In this document: one piece after another, positions 22,561 to 34,900 of the stretch
Layout of the letters: every line of letters begins with the position of its first letter
Numbering within the stretch: position 1 is the stretch's first letter
NCBI GenBank assembly: GCA_014529385.2
Contig: CM043967.1
Location: forward strand, 8,028,501-8,092,500
DNA length: 64,000 nucleotides
Direction: 5' to 3'
DNA from: Adiantum capillus-veneris
Lineage: Eukaryota; Streptophyta; Polypodiopsida; Polypodiales; Pteridaceae
Position numbers and translations under genes: made by a program
Notes under the pieces: generated by a model
The model's input: the letters and a program-made list of their open reading frames with translations, nothing else
Told to the model about the DNA's origin: nothing
Database searches by the model: none

Positions 22561-22740
22561 CAAAAGAAATTAGAGTTATCCAATTTTCTCAAGGGGTTTC
22601 AACATGTCTTTATTCATGACATCCCTTGTGAGCTACCTCCTAAAGGAGGAAATGATGACCATGCAATTGAACTTCTTTCAGGAAGTTCACCGCCTAACAA
22701 ACCTCCTTATATAGTTTCTTAAGCTCAACAAGAGGAGATT

Positions 22741-23560
22741 ATGCGGCAAGTGCATGAGTTAGTTGAGAAGGGCATGGTTAGGCCTAGCTCATCTCCATTT
22801 TGTTCTTCTGTGCTACTACTGCAAAATAAAGACGGCACATATCCTACGTGTGTCGACTATAAAGCACTAAATAGGATCACTATCAAGAATAGGTTTCCCA
22901 TTCCATGGGTAGAAGACCTATTGATAACCTACAAGGGTCCACCTACTTTAGTAGGATTGACCATCTACTTCAGTAGGATTGACCTAAAAAGTGGCTATCA
23001 TCAAATAAGAATAGTTGATCAAGACATTGTAAATACCGCATTTTGCACTACGTTTGGTCTTTACAAATACATTGTCATCCCTTTTGGCTTGACCAATGCA
23101 CCAGCCACATTCAACCTCTTGATGGAGAAGCTATTCAGGCCTCACTAAACCTTTACTGAAGTGTTCTTTCATGATATCATCATCTACTCTAATTCATTAG
23201 CCAAACACAAGCAACACCTCCAGGTAATATTTCAAGTTCTAAGAGAGTTTAAACTTTACCCTAATCAAAAGAAAAGTGAATTTTTCTTACAATACATTCA
23301 ATATTTAGGTCAAATTATCTCTCAAGATGGCATCCAAATGGATCCATCAAAATTATAGGTAATAAAAGGATGGCCTAAACCAAGGAATCTTCATGAACTA
23401 AGAAGCTTTGTAGGTATGTGTGCATACTATAGACGCTTCATAGAAAAATTCTCACTAATAGCAGGACCATTACATGACCTAACAAAGAAAAACATTAGGT
23501 ACACATGGTCTACCAAGGATAACAATGCTTTCAAAAAGCTTATCTCTCAACCTGGGCTTA
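22741..23560 (+). pseudogene. C2 reverse transcriptase
   Basis: Signature blocks in order: VEKGMVRPSSSPFCSSVLLL, TCVDYKALN, NRFPIPWVEDLL, the DLKSGYHQIR block, and IPFGLTNAPATFNLLMEKLF. The catalytic box reads FFHDIIIYS: the first aspartate is replaced by His, so the enzyme is predicted inactive. A 27-bp near-duplication before DLKSG (TTTAGTAGGATTGACC and CTTCAGTAGGATTGACC) inserts about nine residues. Stops occur at TAA 23146 and TAG 23356. The thumb (SFVGMCAYYRRFIEKFS, PLHDLTKKN) is intact. Confidence 0.9.
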
Positions 23561-23930
23561 CACTACTAGATCTCTCAAATCCATTTGAGGTCCAATGTGA
23601 TGCTTGTGGTGATTTCCTTGGAGCTAGTTTTCTCCAAGAAGGGCACACCATAGGCTATGAAAGTTGAAGGCTCGACCCTGTTGAGCAAGCTCTAGGCATA
23701 TATGAAAAGGAACTCCTCGCAGTTCTACATGCCTTAGACTCATGGAAGCACTATTTGTTGGGGACTCCTTTCACTCTACGAATGGATCACCAAAGTCTTA
23801 AGTACTTCATGCGCAGACCAAGCTCTCCGACAAACAAATGAGGTGGGAAAATTTTCTTTCGCAATTTAATTTTCATATTGCTCACATTGCTCGCAAGCAT
23901 AATCAAGTAGCCGATGGACTCTCAAGAAGA
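23561..23930 (+). pseudogene. C2 RNase H
   Basis: FEVQCDACGDFLGASFLQEG carries the first Asp in a CDAC box (usually CDAS). A TGA follows YES where Arg would fit. EKELLAVLHALDSW has the Glu box and LRMDHQSLKYF the next Asp. A frameshift near 23820 leads into FHIAHIARKHNQVADGLSRR, the C-terminal end of the domain. Confidence 0.85.
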
Positions 23931-24900
23931 CCAAGAGTGAATGCGGTTTCCATAGCAAGTCACAATGATGTATCTTCTATGATAGATGTGTATGCTATTG
24001 ATCCTGATTTTAGACATGTGATTTTATCCCTTGCACTAGGGAAGAAAGAGGAACCATTTACTTTACAATATGGTTATCTTCTCTATGGTAATAGACTATG
24101 TGTTACTAACTCACTCCGTGAGAAAGTAATGTATGAATCTCATGCTCCTCCTTATGCGGGGCATAGAGGGATTCAGTCTACCCTAAAGGGCATGGAAACA
24201 TATTTCTATTGGTCTACCATGAAAGCAAACATACAAGAGTATGTTTCTAAATGTGTGGTATGCCAAAAGACAAAGTTTGATAGAGGGAAGCAACCTGGAT
24301 TGCTTCAACCTTTGCCAATCCCTAATTCACCATGGGAGAGCATATCCATGGATTTTATCTTTGGATTGCCTAAGTCTATCCATGGGAATACGGGAATATG
24401 GACGATAGTAGACAGGTTCAATAAACAAGCTCATTTTATACCTGTCAAAAAGACTATCAAAGCGCATCAAATGGCAACCCTCTTCATTTCACAAATCTTC
24501 AAGTACCATGGCTTGCCAATGTCTATGGTGTCGGATAGAGATCCTAGAATGACCAATAATTTCTAGAAGGGTCTCTTTGAGAATTTAGGAACAAGGCTAA
24601 ATTTCTCTTCAGCCTATCACCACAAATGGATGGCCAAAGTGAAATAGCTAACCTAACAATTCTTGATCTACTAAAAGCCTATGTAACGGAAGTAGATTGA
24701 AGATCCCAATGGGAGAAGTACTTACCCTTAGTGGAGTATGCCTACAATAACACTGTACATACTTCCATGGGAAAATCACCTTCTGAGGTAATTGAGGGAA
24801 GATAAAAAAGTCCCCTGCTACTTAAGGTACACGGGTCAATCTTCGCTCTGCAGATGAGTATAGCCGAGACCTACAAGCATCTTTTCAAAAGATTAAGGAT
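23931..24900 (+). pseudogene. C2 integrase
   Basis: The HHCC domain is complete at about 24130-24270 (HAPPYAGHRGIQ ... YVSKCVVCQKTKFDRG). The core shows SISMDFIFGLP with the first Asp and VSDRDPRMTNNF with the second. A TAG follows at 24564 where Gln or Trp is expected. The third acidic residue lies in a shifted frame around 24630 (GQSEIANLTI). The region then decays to about 24980. Confidence 0.85.
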
Positions 24901-25039
24901 GCTATCTCTATCTCACACAAAGGCAAAAGGCTGCTACTGACAAAAGCACAGAAGAGCCCAAGCCTATAAAGAAAATTTTTGGGTCCTACTCAAATTTCCC
25001 AAGGCTAGATTAAGGCACACGACGGGCAATAATCCTACG

Positions 25040-25432
25040 GGATACCAAAAGTACTATGCTAAGTTAGCAAAAAGGTACTATGGTCCCTTCTAGATTCTTA
25101 GGCCAATCAATGAAATGGCCTACCAACTCAAGTTGCCCATCCATTGGCTCATATACAATGCTTTCCATGTGAGCCTACTAAAGCCTTACAAAGGAGAGAC
25201 ACCTCAAGAACCAACCATTGAAGACCCATCTGAGATTGAGGACCAAGAAGAGGTGTTGCAGCCTAAGTCCATTCCCCGACATGAAGACAAGGTACTAAGA
25301 GGCGGTAAGACTATCCGATGATATCTTATAAAGTTTAAGAATTATCCTTTTGAAGATGCTAGATGGATGCAAGGCATACAATTAAAGAATAATCTAAACC
25401 TTTTCAATGCTTACAATGCTTCCCAAGAGTAA
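25040..25432 (+). pseudogene. C2 integrase C-terminus and chromodomain remnant
   Basis: The frame 25115-25321 begins with AYQLKLPIHWLIYNAFHVSL, the usual chromovirus GPF-to-chromodomain linker, and goes on with HEDKVLRGGKTIR. A TGA is followed by YLIKFKNYPFEDARWM and then a short helix-like tail, matching the chromodomain pattern YLVKWKGxxxExxTWE. The aromatic-cage Tyr and Trp positions are partly kept. This places C2, and by homology C1, in the chromoviruses. Confidence 0.8.
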
Positions 25433-25791
25433 GAAAATGTACAAATGTTTAAAAAATGAACAAAGTTTGTGTCTTATAAGACTCTGTTTTTATTTATTGT
25501 GCACAAAAAAATGAAATAGTATGCATGCTTAGATCAAGTTTGCGAGAAGACGACGTCTCCCGAACACCAAGTAGAGCTTGTCACTCTACTATGGAAGATT
25601 GATAGGACTAATGTGCAGACATGCTTGCGGCAGCTTAGGCTCTCAAGTGCCAAATGGACTAGTCATCCATTCTCGAATGATGTCGTAGGGTAACATAGGG
25701 ATCCTCTACCCGCTAGGAAAAGGACGAATGAATATGCTTTATCTTCTCTACCACATAGTTAAGGACGACTATAATTTCAAGAGAGAGGTAA

Positions 25792-26063
25792 TGTCATAAT
25801 AACTAATATCTATTTCTCCTAAATGATTTTCTCATGTTAAACTGATCATTTAATATGGGGAAGTGCTAGGGGAGAAAAAGCTAGAAAATTGGTTAAGCTG
25901 GCAGACCAGCCATAGTAGGGATCCAAAGGAGGGAAAATAAGGATCTAAAGGGGGGGCCATCTTGAAAAGAGAAAGAGAAACAATGGGCTAAAAATACCCT
26001 AAGGTTCAGCCCATTATGACTTCCAAAATGCTAAGGTTCCAAAATTCAAAGGTTGTGTCCAAT
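25792..26063 (+). mobile_element. 3' LTR of C2, truncated
   Basis: Begins TGTCATAATAACTAAT after a purine tract (AAGAGAGAGGTAA, the likely polypurine tract) and follows the 5' LTR to GGTTGTGTCCAAT, where similarity stops abruptly. About 1.37 kb of LTR is missing, so a deletion or another insertion removed it. Confidence 0.9.
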
Positions 26064-26330
26064 AAGACCATATTAGGTAAAGTGGGAAAATCCCAATTCC
26101 CACGTTGGACAACTTTCAATATATCATGTACAAAATATAGAGATTTTGTCAAAAATTTGAGTTTTCTTAAGGTCTCATTCCACTTTATGCACATACAATA
26201 CACAATGAAACAACTAAAATACCATGGTTTCAATCTATTGGATTATTAGGAGATGAGTATATTGCATCCATTATCATTGTCTATATTCTACTATCCTACC
26301 TACAACTTATCTCAACATGGAGAGCTTGGT
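26064..26330. other. Junction segment, no gene seen
   Basis: Sequence between the broken C2 LTR and the first satellite units. It is neither LTR nor satellite, and frames on both strands are short. Confidence 0.5.
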
Positions 26331-28010
26331 TTCTAGGTCCACCACTTGTCCAAGTTAATGTAAAAGTGACTCAAGGTTCACAACTTGTGAAAGCAAGGAT
26401 CCATTGAGGAATACAATCCACTTGGCTAGTTTTCCTTAATTTATTGCATGTGACATTCAAGCAAGGTCCACTTCTAATCTAGAACTTCTTAATTTGAGGC
26501 ATGGGGCATACATAAAATATGTAGCATATGCTCTATTGCCTCATAGGAAGGTTGGTGTCAAGGTGCACTTATCCACGCTAGCCTATCTTGGAGAAATGAT
26601 GGAGCTTGCTTCTCTCCTTGTTTCAATGGATACTAGCTTGGACAAGTGGTGGACCATTGCTTCTCTCTATGTTTCAATAGAGTTAGCTTGGACAAGTGGT
26701 GATCTTGGAACAAAACCCCATGTAAAACATATCATGGGTATTCCAAGTGATTAGAAAGATTACCATTTAAGATATAACCTTATAGGTTGGACAACTGGAT
26801 CTTGGCTTGGAGAAATGGTGGACCTTTGATTCTCTCCATGTTTCAATGGAGCCTATCTTGGAGAAATGGTGGAGCTTGCTTCTGTCCATGTTTCAATGGA
26901 GCCTAGCTTGAACAGTTGGTGGACCTTTGCTTCTCTCTATGTTTCAATAGAGTTAGCTTAGACACGTGGTGGATCTTCAAACTAAACCAACTACTATCAA
27001 TGTTTCCTAGCTTGGACAAGTGGTGGAGTGTTTCTCTCTCCATGTTTCAATGGATCTTAGCTTGGACAAGTGTTGGACCTTAAAACAAAAACCCCATGTA
27101 CAACATAGAATGGATTTTCTAGATTTCAATGGAGTCTAGCTTTAACAAATGGTGGAGCTTGTCTTCATCCATGTTTCAATGAAACTAGCTTGGACAAGTG
27201 GTGGACCTTGTAACAAACCCCCCATGTACAACATATCATTGGTTTTCTAAGTGATGGGAAGGAATACCATTCAAGATATAAACTTATAGCTTGGATAAGT
27301 AGTTGACTTTAAAACCAAATTTATCATAATACAATGAAATACAGGTCAGCCAATTCCTAAATCTTGAGACCAAACTCCCATGCTATTAGAGATAATATAT
27401 TGGATAAGTGGTGGACCTTCTATTATTTTCCCATGCCTAGTTTAGACAACGGTACACTTTGCAGCTATAAAGGTTGGACGAGTTGTGGAGCCTTGTTTCT
27501 ATCCATGTTTTAATGGATCCTAGCTTGGACAAGTGGTGGACCTTGGAAAAAAGCTTCCATGTACAACATATATGAGGTTTTCCATGTTTTAATGGAACCT
27601 ATCTTGGACAAATGGTGAAGCTTGCTTCTCTCCATGTTGATTTTGGAACTACCTTAGACAAGTGGTGGAGCTTTGCTTTTCTACTCTTCATAATACAATG
27701 AAGTATAGGTTGGTTACATGGTGAATCTTAAGGCCAAACCTCCCATTTTACTAGAGATGATAGGTTGGACAAGTGGATCAACCTTCTATCATTTCTCCAT
27801 GACTATATTGGACAATTAGTAGACATAACATCTCTCTATGTTGTCTAGAGATGAGCTTGGACAAGTGATGGACCCTGCTTCTCTCTTCCCTTGGTTTACT
27901 AGTTTGAAGACTCAGTATATATACTTTCTTAGATCTAGCTTGAACAAGTGGTGGACCTTGTATCCACAATCTTAATTCATTACAAAAAAGTATATGAAAA
28001 AATAACATAG
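26331..28010. repeat. Satellite block S1 (TGGACAAGTGGTGGA orientation)
   Basis: Degenerate subrepeats built on AGCTTGGACAAGTGGTGGACCTT and CTCCATGTTTCAATGGAGCCTA. Units are more diverged and rearranged than in the blocks at 43.7-48 and 58.5-64 kb. It ends in an edge unit (27830-28010) shared with two other places. Peptide frames in it are by-products of the repeat. Confidence 0.9.
27830..28010. repeat. Satellite edge unit, copy 1 (also about 34775-34890 and, inverted, 43500-43690)
   Basis: Contains GTCTAGAGATGAGCTTGGAC, then CTCTCTTCCCTTGGTTTACTAG, CTTAGATCTAGCTTGAACAAG and CATTACAAAAAAGTATATG. The same order appears inverted at 43500-43690, directly beside the start of the ParB-methyltransferase-like gene, and partly at 34775-34890 beside the FCP1-like locus. 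It therefore marks borders between satellite and gene-derived segments. Confidence 0.8.
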
Positions 28011-28815
28011 GAATCTTGGTTTGAAGGTCAAGCAATTAGGTTCCAAATGCACATAATAATATATTTTCCACCCATAAGAAAAGAAAGTTAAATATGTTAT
28101 TTACAAATTGACAAAGGTAACGTCCAAGAATTCTAGCTTTGCATCTTGTCAGATCTAAATCTTCATCAAGGCGACATGCATGTATACATCAACTTTCAAG
28201 CCATTCAAGAATACATGCACTTAGATTCCATAGTTTTCTTTTCAAAGTCTTTTAGGTTCTAAAACTCTTTCACATAAAGTATGTAATGATAAAATTCTTG
28301 AAGCAAACATTTGTGCCCAAGAAAAAGATCCCTCTCACATATTTAAAGTCCATGAATTCTCTGATCCACACTTACAAGTTTTATTTTGACATCAAACATC
28401 AATTCTCTCCTAGTTACAAATAAATGCAACCTCGATATGAATTGACAAACAATGAAATTATTTTACTATATGACCCAACATAGGCCCCAATCAAATAAAA
28501 AATGAGTCTCCAAAAATTTGGGTGCACTCTAGCAATACATCAGAGTCCCCTTACAATAGGATGCACTCCAATAGTACATTGAAGTCCCCTTAGAGTAGGG
28601 TGCACTCCATTGAAGTGTTCATAAAATTGACACACCTTTGTTTTTAAAAAAAAAGACTATATCAAATTATACAAATGTTGAAAGATACACACTAGAATAA
28701 AAAAGCATCTTATGGCCATATTTATTCAATGCTTTCGTGTTGACAAGTACACACCAAGGACATAATTTGTCTCAGAATCACTGTACTGATTTACAATTGT
28801 GTTGTATGTATAGAC
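28011..28815. other. AT-rich spacer with short GTGCACTC repeats
   Basis: No gene seen. At about 28520-28620 a block of about 40 bp (TGCACTC(T/C)A.. then A(G)AGTCCCCTTA) occurs nearly three times in tandem. Confidence 0.5.
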
Positions 28816-28819
28816 TCTC

Positions 28820-29493
28820 TTATCTCTTACATACAACCATCCTACCAACCATGGAATTATGGTTCTCTGCAAGAAGTTTTGAAGTTGTGGAAGTTTGCCT
28901 CCACATCTTTGGAAATATAAGATATGTCCCTGGCATGTTCCACATCACCCTATATGGAGTGTCATAAAAAATTAAGGTATTGTTTACCCAAATCCTCAAA
29001 TATCTTCCAAATATCACTTAAATTTTTGTGACCCTTGTAAATCCTAACATGATATTTGGATTTTGGCAATTTTTGTTACTCATAAACACCTTGAACTTGG
29101 TATACTGCTCAGGAAAACATTTTTGTGTGATGCGTTACACCCTTGTTAAGTTATAGCAACTCCATATCCATAGCTCAAAGTATTCAGCACAAAAATCCAA
29201 AAAACTTTGTGCGTCTAGTCGCACCACATGATAAAATTCATCTTTATCCTCCACAAGTCGCATGTGTTGAGCCCAAGCTGACATAGAATCTCCATGTTTC
29301 ATTTCAATTGTCTTGAGAAGTAACCCCTCTAGATCCAAGATAAGTACTCTTTTGATGTCCTTGAAAGCAAGTGATAGGTGATAAGGAGGTGATTGATTCC
29401 TTGGACAAGGTCTTGAAGGAGGTTGGATGGGTAATTCAATAGTTTTCTTCAATTTATGCAAGCATATAGCTAATCCATTTTTTTGTAATGATT
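28820..29493 (-). pseudogene. FCP1-like (NLI/CTD-phosphatase family) pseudogene exon, copy 2
   Basis: The exon starts after an acceptor (TTTAATTTCAG) at 29493 with two bases completing a codon, the same phase as copy 1. A frame runs through LTRV*RIT and TKI*VIF (both TAA, where CAA/Gln fits). The FCP1 core reads VLILDLEGLLLKT, where phosphatases have DLDxT, then FLDFCAEYFELWIWSCYN and FYDTPYRVMWN, where the family has IDDSPYK. The second catalytic Asp is Glu, and the first of the later Asp pair is Tyr, so no phosphatase activity is expected. FCP1/SCP enzymes act on RNA polymerase II tails and related phosphoproteins. The copy ends near 28820. Confidence 0.75.
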
Positions 29494-29780
29494 CTGAAAT
29501 TAAAGAACAAGAACACTTAATGCAAACACAACAATATACATGAGTTTTACATTGTCTACCCTAAGGTTTTATTAGATACCAAAATCCATCTATGATCTAC
29601 TCATTAATAGAAAGAAAGTCAAATTAAAATCCTTACTCTTTTTTATGCTACACTCTCTCTTAGTCTCAATACCATGGAGTTCAACTAGACTTAAGTCAAC
29701 TAATAACTACTACTTGTTGTTAAAGATATGCTTGAAGTGCATAAGTCTTAACCAATGCTCTAGTGTCGAATGGGTATTTA
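29494..29780. other. Spacer upstream of the FCP1-like copy 2
   Basis: Probable intron or flank sequence; no motif beyond the splice acceptor at 29494-29505 (minus). Satellite similarity begins at about 29780. Confidence 0.4.
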
Positions 29781-29804
29781 GGTTTCAAGGTCTACCACTT
29801 ATCC

Positions 29805-30050
29805 CTCGGGGGGTTCACTATGTGTAAAACTACCATATCACGTGCGTTCAAGACATGTTTGTAAAACCCCTTCTCTTTGAATTTTGTTAAGAATATAATG
29901 TACCCTTTTCTTTTAGAATCTGTAAGTTTTTTTTTATTTGAAAAAATAATGCCCTTTCGTATATACATTTCTATAAGTTTCAAGAACTTTAAATACCCTT
30001 CTGTTGAACTCACGTGATAGGTTACATTTTTATTAGGTGACCTCCCGTGG
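29805..30050. mobile_element. MITE copy 1 (246 bp) in the satellite
   Basis: Terminal inverted repeats: the left end CTCGGGGGGTTCACTATG is mirrored by ...AGGTGACCTCCCGTGG on the right, and inner matches (ATCACGTGCGTTCAA and TTGAACTCACGTGAT) extend the terminal repeats to about 45 bp. The 8-bp flanks ACTTATCC (29797-29804 and 30051-30058) are a target-site duplication of a satellite motif. The interior is AT-rich with no ORF. An 8-9 bp duplication suggests a hAT- or Mutator-type source; this is inference. Confidence 0.85.
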
Positions 30051-30058
30051 ACTTATCC

Positions 30059-33000
30059 AAGCAAAGATCCATTTAGATATGGAAACCCAATTTTTTTTAA
30101 TATAATGATATAGAGTGGACAAGTGGTGAATCCTGAGACCAAACCACTCATGCTACTAGGGATAATAGGTTGGACAAGTGGTGGACCTTGAATGTAAACC
30201 CCCCATGTAGAAAGTATCATGGGTTTTGGGTATTTCAATGGACTCTAACATCTTGGAGACATGATGGATCTTACTTCTCTCCATGTTTCAATGGAGCCTA
30301 TCTTGGATAAATGCTTGGGGGGTTCACCATTTAGTACCCCCCTATATGACGTGCGTTCACGGGGTATTTGGAAAATCCCTCTTTTAACATGTCAGAATGA
30401 ATAAAATGACCCCTTACTTTAGGATTTTTTTTCAAAATTGAATATTCAAACCCCTTAATTTAATGTATCTCTGTTAAATTGCCTAAAATTTTTGTATTTT
30501 AAAACCCCTCCTTTCGAACTCACGTTATACATTAACATGATTACATAGTGCACCCCCCGAGGATAAATGGTGGAGCATCATTCTCTCCATGTTTCAATGG
30601 AGCCTAGCTTGGACAAGTGGTGGACCTCTGTTTCTCTCTATGTGTGAACAGATTTAGCTTGGACAAGTGGTGGACCTTGGAACAAAACCCCCATGTAAAA
30701 CATATCATGGACATTACAAGTGGTGAGAAAAAATACCATTCAATATATAACCTTATAGGTTGGACCAGTGGTGGACCTTAACACCCAATTATTCTTAATA
30801 TAATGACATAGAGTGGACAAGTGGTGAATCTTGCGACCAAACCTACTAGGAAAAGTAGGTTGGACAAGTGGTGGACCTTGAATGCAAACCCCCCATGTAC
30901 AAAATATCACTCATGCTACTAGGAATAATTTGGTATTAAGGTCTATGTTTCAATGGAGCCTAGCTTGGACAAAGTGGTGGACCTCTGTTTCTCTCTATGT
31001 TTCAATAGAATTAGCTTGGACAAGTGGTGAACCTTGGAACAAAACCCCCATGTAAAGCATGTCATGGCGGCATTACAAGTGGTGAGAAAAAATACCTTTC
31101 AAGGAATAACCTTATAGGCTGGACAAGTGGTGGACCTTAACACCCAATTCCTCTTAATATAATGACATAGAGTGGAAAAGTGGTGAATCGTGAGACCAAA
31201 CCTACTAGGGATAATAGGTTGGACAAGTATTTGACCTTGAATGTAAATCCCCCATGTACAAAATATCATAGGTTTTGTGTATTTCAATGGAGCCTAGCAT
31301 GTTGGAGACATGGTGGAACTTACTTCTCTCCATGTTTCAATGGAGCCTATCTAGGAGAAATGGTGGAGGTTCCTTCTCTCCATGTTTCAATGGAGCCTAG
31401 CTTGGACAAGTCGTGGACCTTTGTTTCTCTCTATGTTTGAATATGGTTAGCTTGGACAAGTGGTGGATCTTGGAATGAAACTCCCATGTAAAATATATCA
31501 TGGGCATTTCAAGTGGCAAGAAAGGATACCATTTAAGATATAACCTTATACGTTGGACAAGTGGTGGACCTTAACACATTTTTCTTCTTAATATAATGAC
31601 ATAGAGTGTACAAGTGGTGAATCTTGAAACCAAACCACTCATGCTACTAGGGATAATAGGTTAAACAAGTGGTGGGCCTTGAAATAAAACCCCCTAGAGT
31701 GTTTCAATGGAGCCTAGCTTGGAAACATGGTAAAGCTTGCTTCTCTCCATGTTTCAATGGAGCCTATCTTGGATAAATGGTGGAGCATCATTCTCTCCAT
31801 GTTTCAATGGAGCCTACTAGCTTGGACAAGTGGTGGACCTTTGTTTTTCTCTATGTTTGAATAGAGTTATCTTGGAAAAGTACTGGACCTTGGAACAAAA
31901 CCCCCATGTAAAACATATCATGGGCATTACAAGTGGTGAGAAAAAATACCATTCAATATATAACCTTATAGGTTGGACAAGTGGTGGACCTTAACACCCA
32001 ATTATTTTTAATATAATGACATAGAGTGGACAAGTGGTGAACCTGGGACCAAACCTACTAGGGAAAATAGGTTGGACAAGTGGTGGACCTTGAATGTAAA
32101 CCCCCCCGTGTACAAAATATCACTCATGCTACTAGGAATAATTAGTTATTAAGGTCCATGTTTCAATGCAGCTTAGCTTGGAAAAGTGGTGGACCTTTGT
32201 TTCTCTCTATGTTTCAATAGAGTTAGCTTGGACCAGTGGTGGACCTTGGAACAAAACCCCCATGTAAATCATGTCATGGGCATTACAAGTGGTGAGAAAA
32301 AATACCATTCAAGCTATAACATTATAGGTTGGACAAGTGGTGGACCTTAACACCCAATTCCTCTTAATATAATGACATAGAGTGGACAAGTGGTGAATCA
32401 TGAGACCAAACCTACTAGGGATAATAGGTTGGACAAGTGGTGGACCTTGAATGTAAACCCCCCATGTACAAAATATCATGGGTATTGGGTATTTCAATCG
32501 AGCCTAGCATCGTGGAGACATGGTGGAGCTTCCTTCTCTCCATGTTTCAATAGAGCCTATCTAGGAGAAATGGTGGAGGTTCCTTCTCTCATGTTTCAAT
32601 GAGCCTAGCTTGAAAAAGTGGTGGACCTTTCTTTATCTATAATAGAGTTAGCTTGGACAAGTGATGGACCTTGGAATGAAGCCCCCATGTAAAACATATC
32701 ATGGGCATTTTAAGTGGTGAGAAAGGATACCATTTAAGATATAACCTTATAGGTTGGCCAAGTGGTGGACCTTAACACATAGTTCTTCTTAATATAATGA
32801 CATAGAGTGTACAAGTGGTGAATCCTGAGACCAAACCACTCGGGCTACTAGGGATAATAGGTTGGACAAGTGGTGGACCTTGAATGTAAACCCCTCGTGT
32901 ACAAAATTATGGGTTTAGGGTATTTCAATGGATCCTAGCTTGGAGACATGGTGGAGATTGCTTCTCTCAATGTTTCAATGGAACCTATCTTGGAAAAATG

Positions 33001-34900
33001 GTGGAGCATCCTTCTCTCCATGTTTCAATGGAGCCTATCTTGGACAAGTGGTGGACCTTTGCTTCTCTCTATGTTTCAATAGAGTGAGCTTGGACAAGTG
33101 GTGGATCTTGGAACAAAACCCCTTTGTAAAACATAGCATGGGTATTACAAGTGATGAGAAAAAATATCATTCAAGATATAACCTTATAGGTTGGAAAAGT
33201 GGTGATGGACCTTGACAAGTGGTGAAGGATACCATTTAAGATATAACCTTATAGGTTGGACAAGTGATGGACCTTAACACCCAGTTCTTCTTAATATAAT
33301 GATATAGAGTGGATAAGTGGTGAATCTTAAGACCAAACCACTCATGCTACTAGGTATAATAGGTTAGACAAGTGGTAGACCTTGAATGTAAACACCCCAT
33401 GTACAAAATATCATGGTTTAAGGGTGTTTCAATGGAGCCTAGCATCTTGGAGACATGGTAGATCTTGATTCTTTCCATGTTTGAATGGCACCTATCTTGA
33501 AAAAATGATGGAGGTTACTTCTCTCCATGTTTCAACGGAGCCTAGCTTTGACAAGTGGTGAACCTTTGCTTCTCTCTATGTTTGAATAGAGTTAGCTTGG
33601 ACAAGTGGTGGACCTTGGAATGAAACCCCATGTAAAACATATCATGGGCATTTCAAGTGGTGAGAAAGGATACCATTTAAGATATAACCTTATAGGTTGG
33701 ACAAGTGGTGGACCTTAATACACAGTTCTTCTTAATATAATGACATAAAGTGTACAATTGGTGTATCTTGAGACCAAACCACTCATGCTACTAGGGATAA
33801 TAGGTTAGACAAGTGGTGGGCCTTGAAATAAAACCCCCCATGTACAAAATAAAATGGGTTTAGGGTATTTAAATGGATCCTAGATTGGAGACATGGTGGA
33901 GCTTGTTTCTCTCCATGTTTCAATGAAGCCTATCTTGGAGAAATGGTGGAGCATCTTTCTCTCCATGTTTCAATATAGCCTAGCTTGGACAAGTGGTGGA
34001 CCTTTGGTTCTCTCTATGTTAGCTTGGACAAGTGGCGGGCATTGAAACAAAACCCCCATGTAAACATATCATGGGTAGTTCAAGTTGTGAGAAAAAATAT
34101 CATTTAAAATATAACCTTATAGGCTGGACAAGTGGTGGACCTTAACACACAATTCTTTTTAATACAATGACATAGAGTGGACAAGTGGTGAATCTTGAGA
34201 CCAAACCTATCAAGCTACTAGGGATACTAGGTTGGACAAGTGGTGGACCTTGAATGTACATCCCCTATGTACAAAATATCATGGGTTTAGGGTGTTTCAA
34301 TGGAGTCTAGCATATTGGAGACATGGTGGAGGTTGCTTCTCTCCATGTTTCAAGTGGTGGACCTTCAATTATTTTCCCATACCTAGTTTAGACAACCCAT
34401 ACACTTTGCAACTCTAAAGGTTGGACGAGTGGTGGAGATTTGTTTATTTCCATGTTTTAATGGATCCTAGCTTGGACAAGTTGTGGACCTTAGAAAAAAG
34501 TCCCCCCTGTACAACATAGCTAATTTTTTTGATGTTTTAATGGAAGAGAACTTCGAGAAATGGTGGAGCTTTCTTATCTCCATGTGGATTTTAGAACTAG
34601 CTTGGACAAGTGGTGGAGCTTTGCTTTTCTACTCTTCATAATACAATGATGTATAGGTTGGTTACATGGTGAATCTTAAGGCCAAACCTCCCATCTTACT
34701 AGAGATGATAGGTTGGACAAGTGGTCAACCTTCTATCATTTCTCCATGCCTATAATTAGACAATTAGTAGAACTAGCATATTTCTATATTGTCTAGAGCT
34801 GAGCTTGGACAAGTAGTGGACCTTGCTACTCTCTTCCCTTGGTTTAATAGTTTGAAGACTCATTATATATACTTTCTTAGATCTATATACTTACTCATTA
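30059..34900. repeat. Satellite block S2 (TGGACAAGTGGTGGA orientation)
   Basis: Higher-order units marked by TAATATAATGACATAGAGTG, GGATAATAGGTTGGACAAGT, ACCCCCCATGTACAAAATAT and CTCTCTATGTTTCAATAGAG. They are the reverse complement of the units at 43.7-48 kb. Some units are shortened by loss of subrepeats. Interrupted by MITE copy 2. Confidence 0.92.
30314..30560. mobile_element. MITE copy 2 (247 bp) in the satellite
   Basis: Same family as the element at 29805: the left end CTTGGGGGGTTCACCATTTA mirrors the right end ACATAGTGCACCCCCCGA, with GACGTGCGTTCA and GAACTCACGTTA inside. The flanking duplication is GGATAAATG (30305-30313 and 30561-30569). Removing the element restores a normal satellite unit (CTTGGATAAATGGTGGAGC). 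Confidence 0.88.

Larger units (their letters stand above)
18434..26063 (+). mobile_element. Chromovirus C2 (Ty3/Gypsy), near full length, decayed
   Basis: 5' LTR 18434-20070, tRNA-Met-type primer site, gag, protease, RT, RNase H, integrase, chromodomain remnant and a 3' LTR truncated to about 272 bp. The 3' LTR matches the first part of the 5' LTR closely, including ATGATTTTCTCATGTTAAAC and GGGGAAGTGC(C/T)AGGGGAG. Domain order and the C-terminal chromodomain identify a chromovirus. Such chromodomains are known to direct integration to particular chromatin; whether this one did cannot be told. The coding frames carry many stops. Confidence 0.9.
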
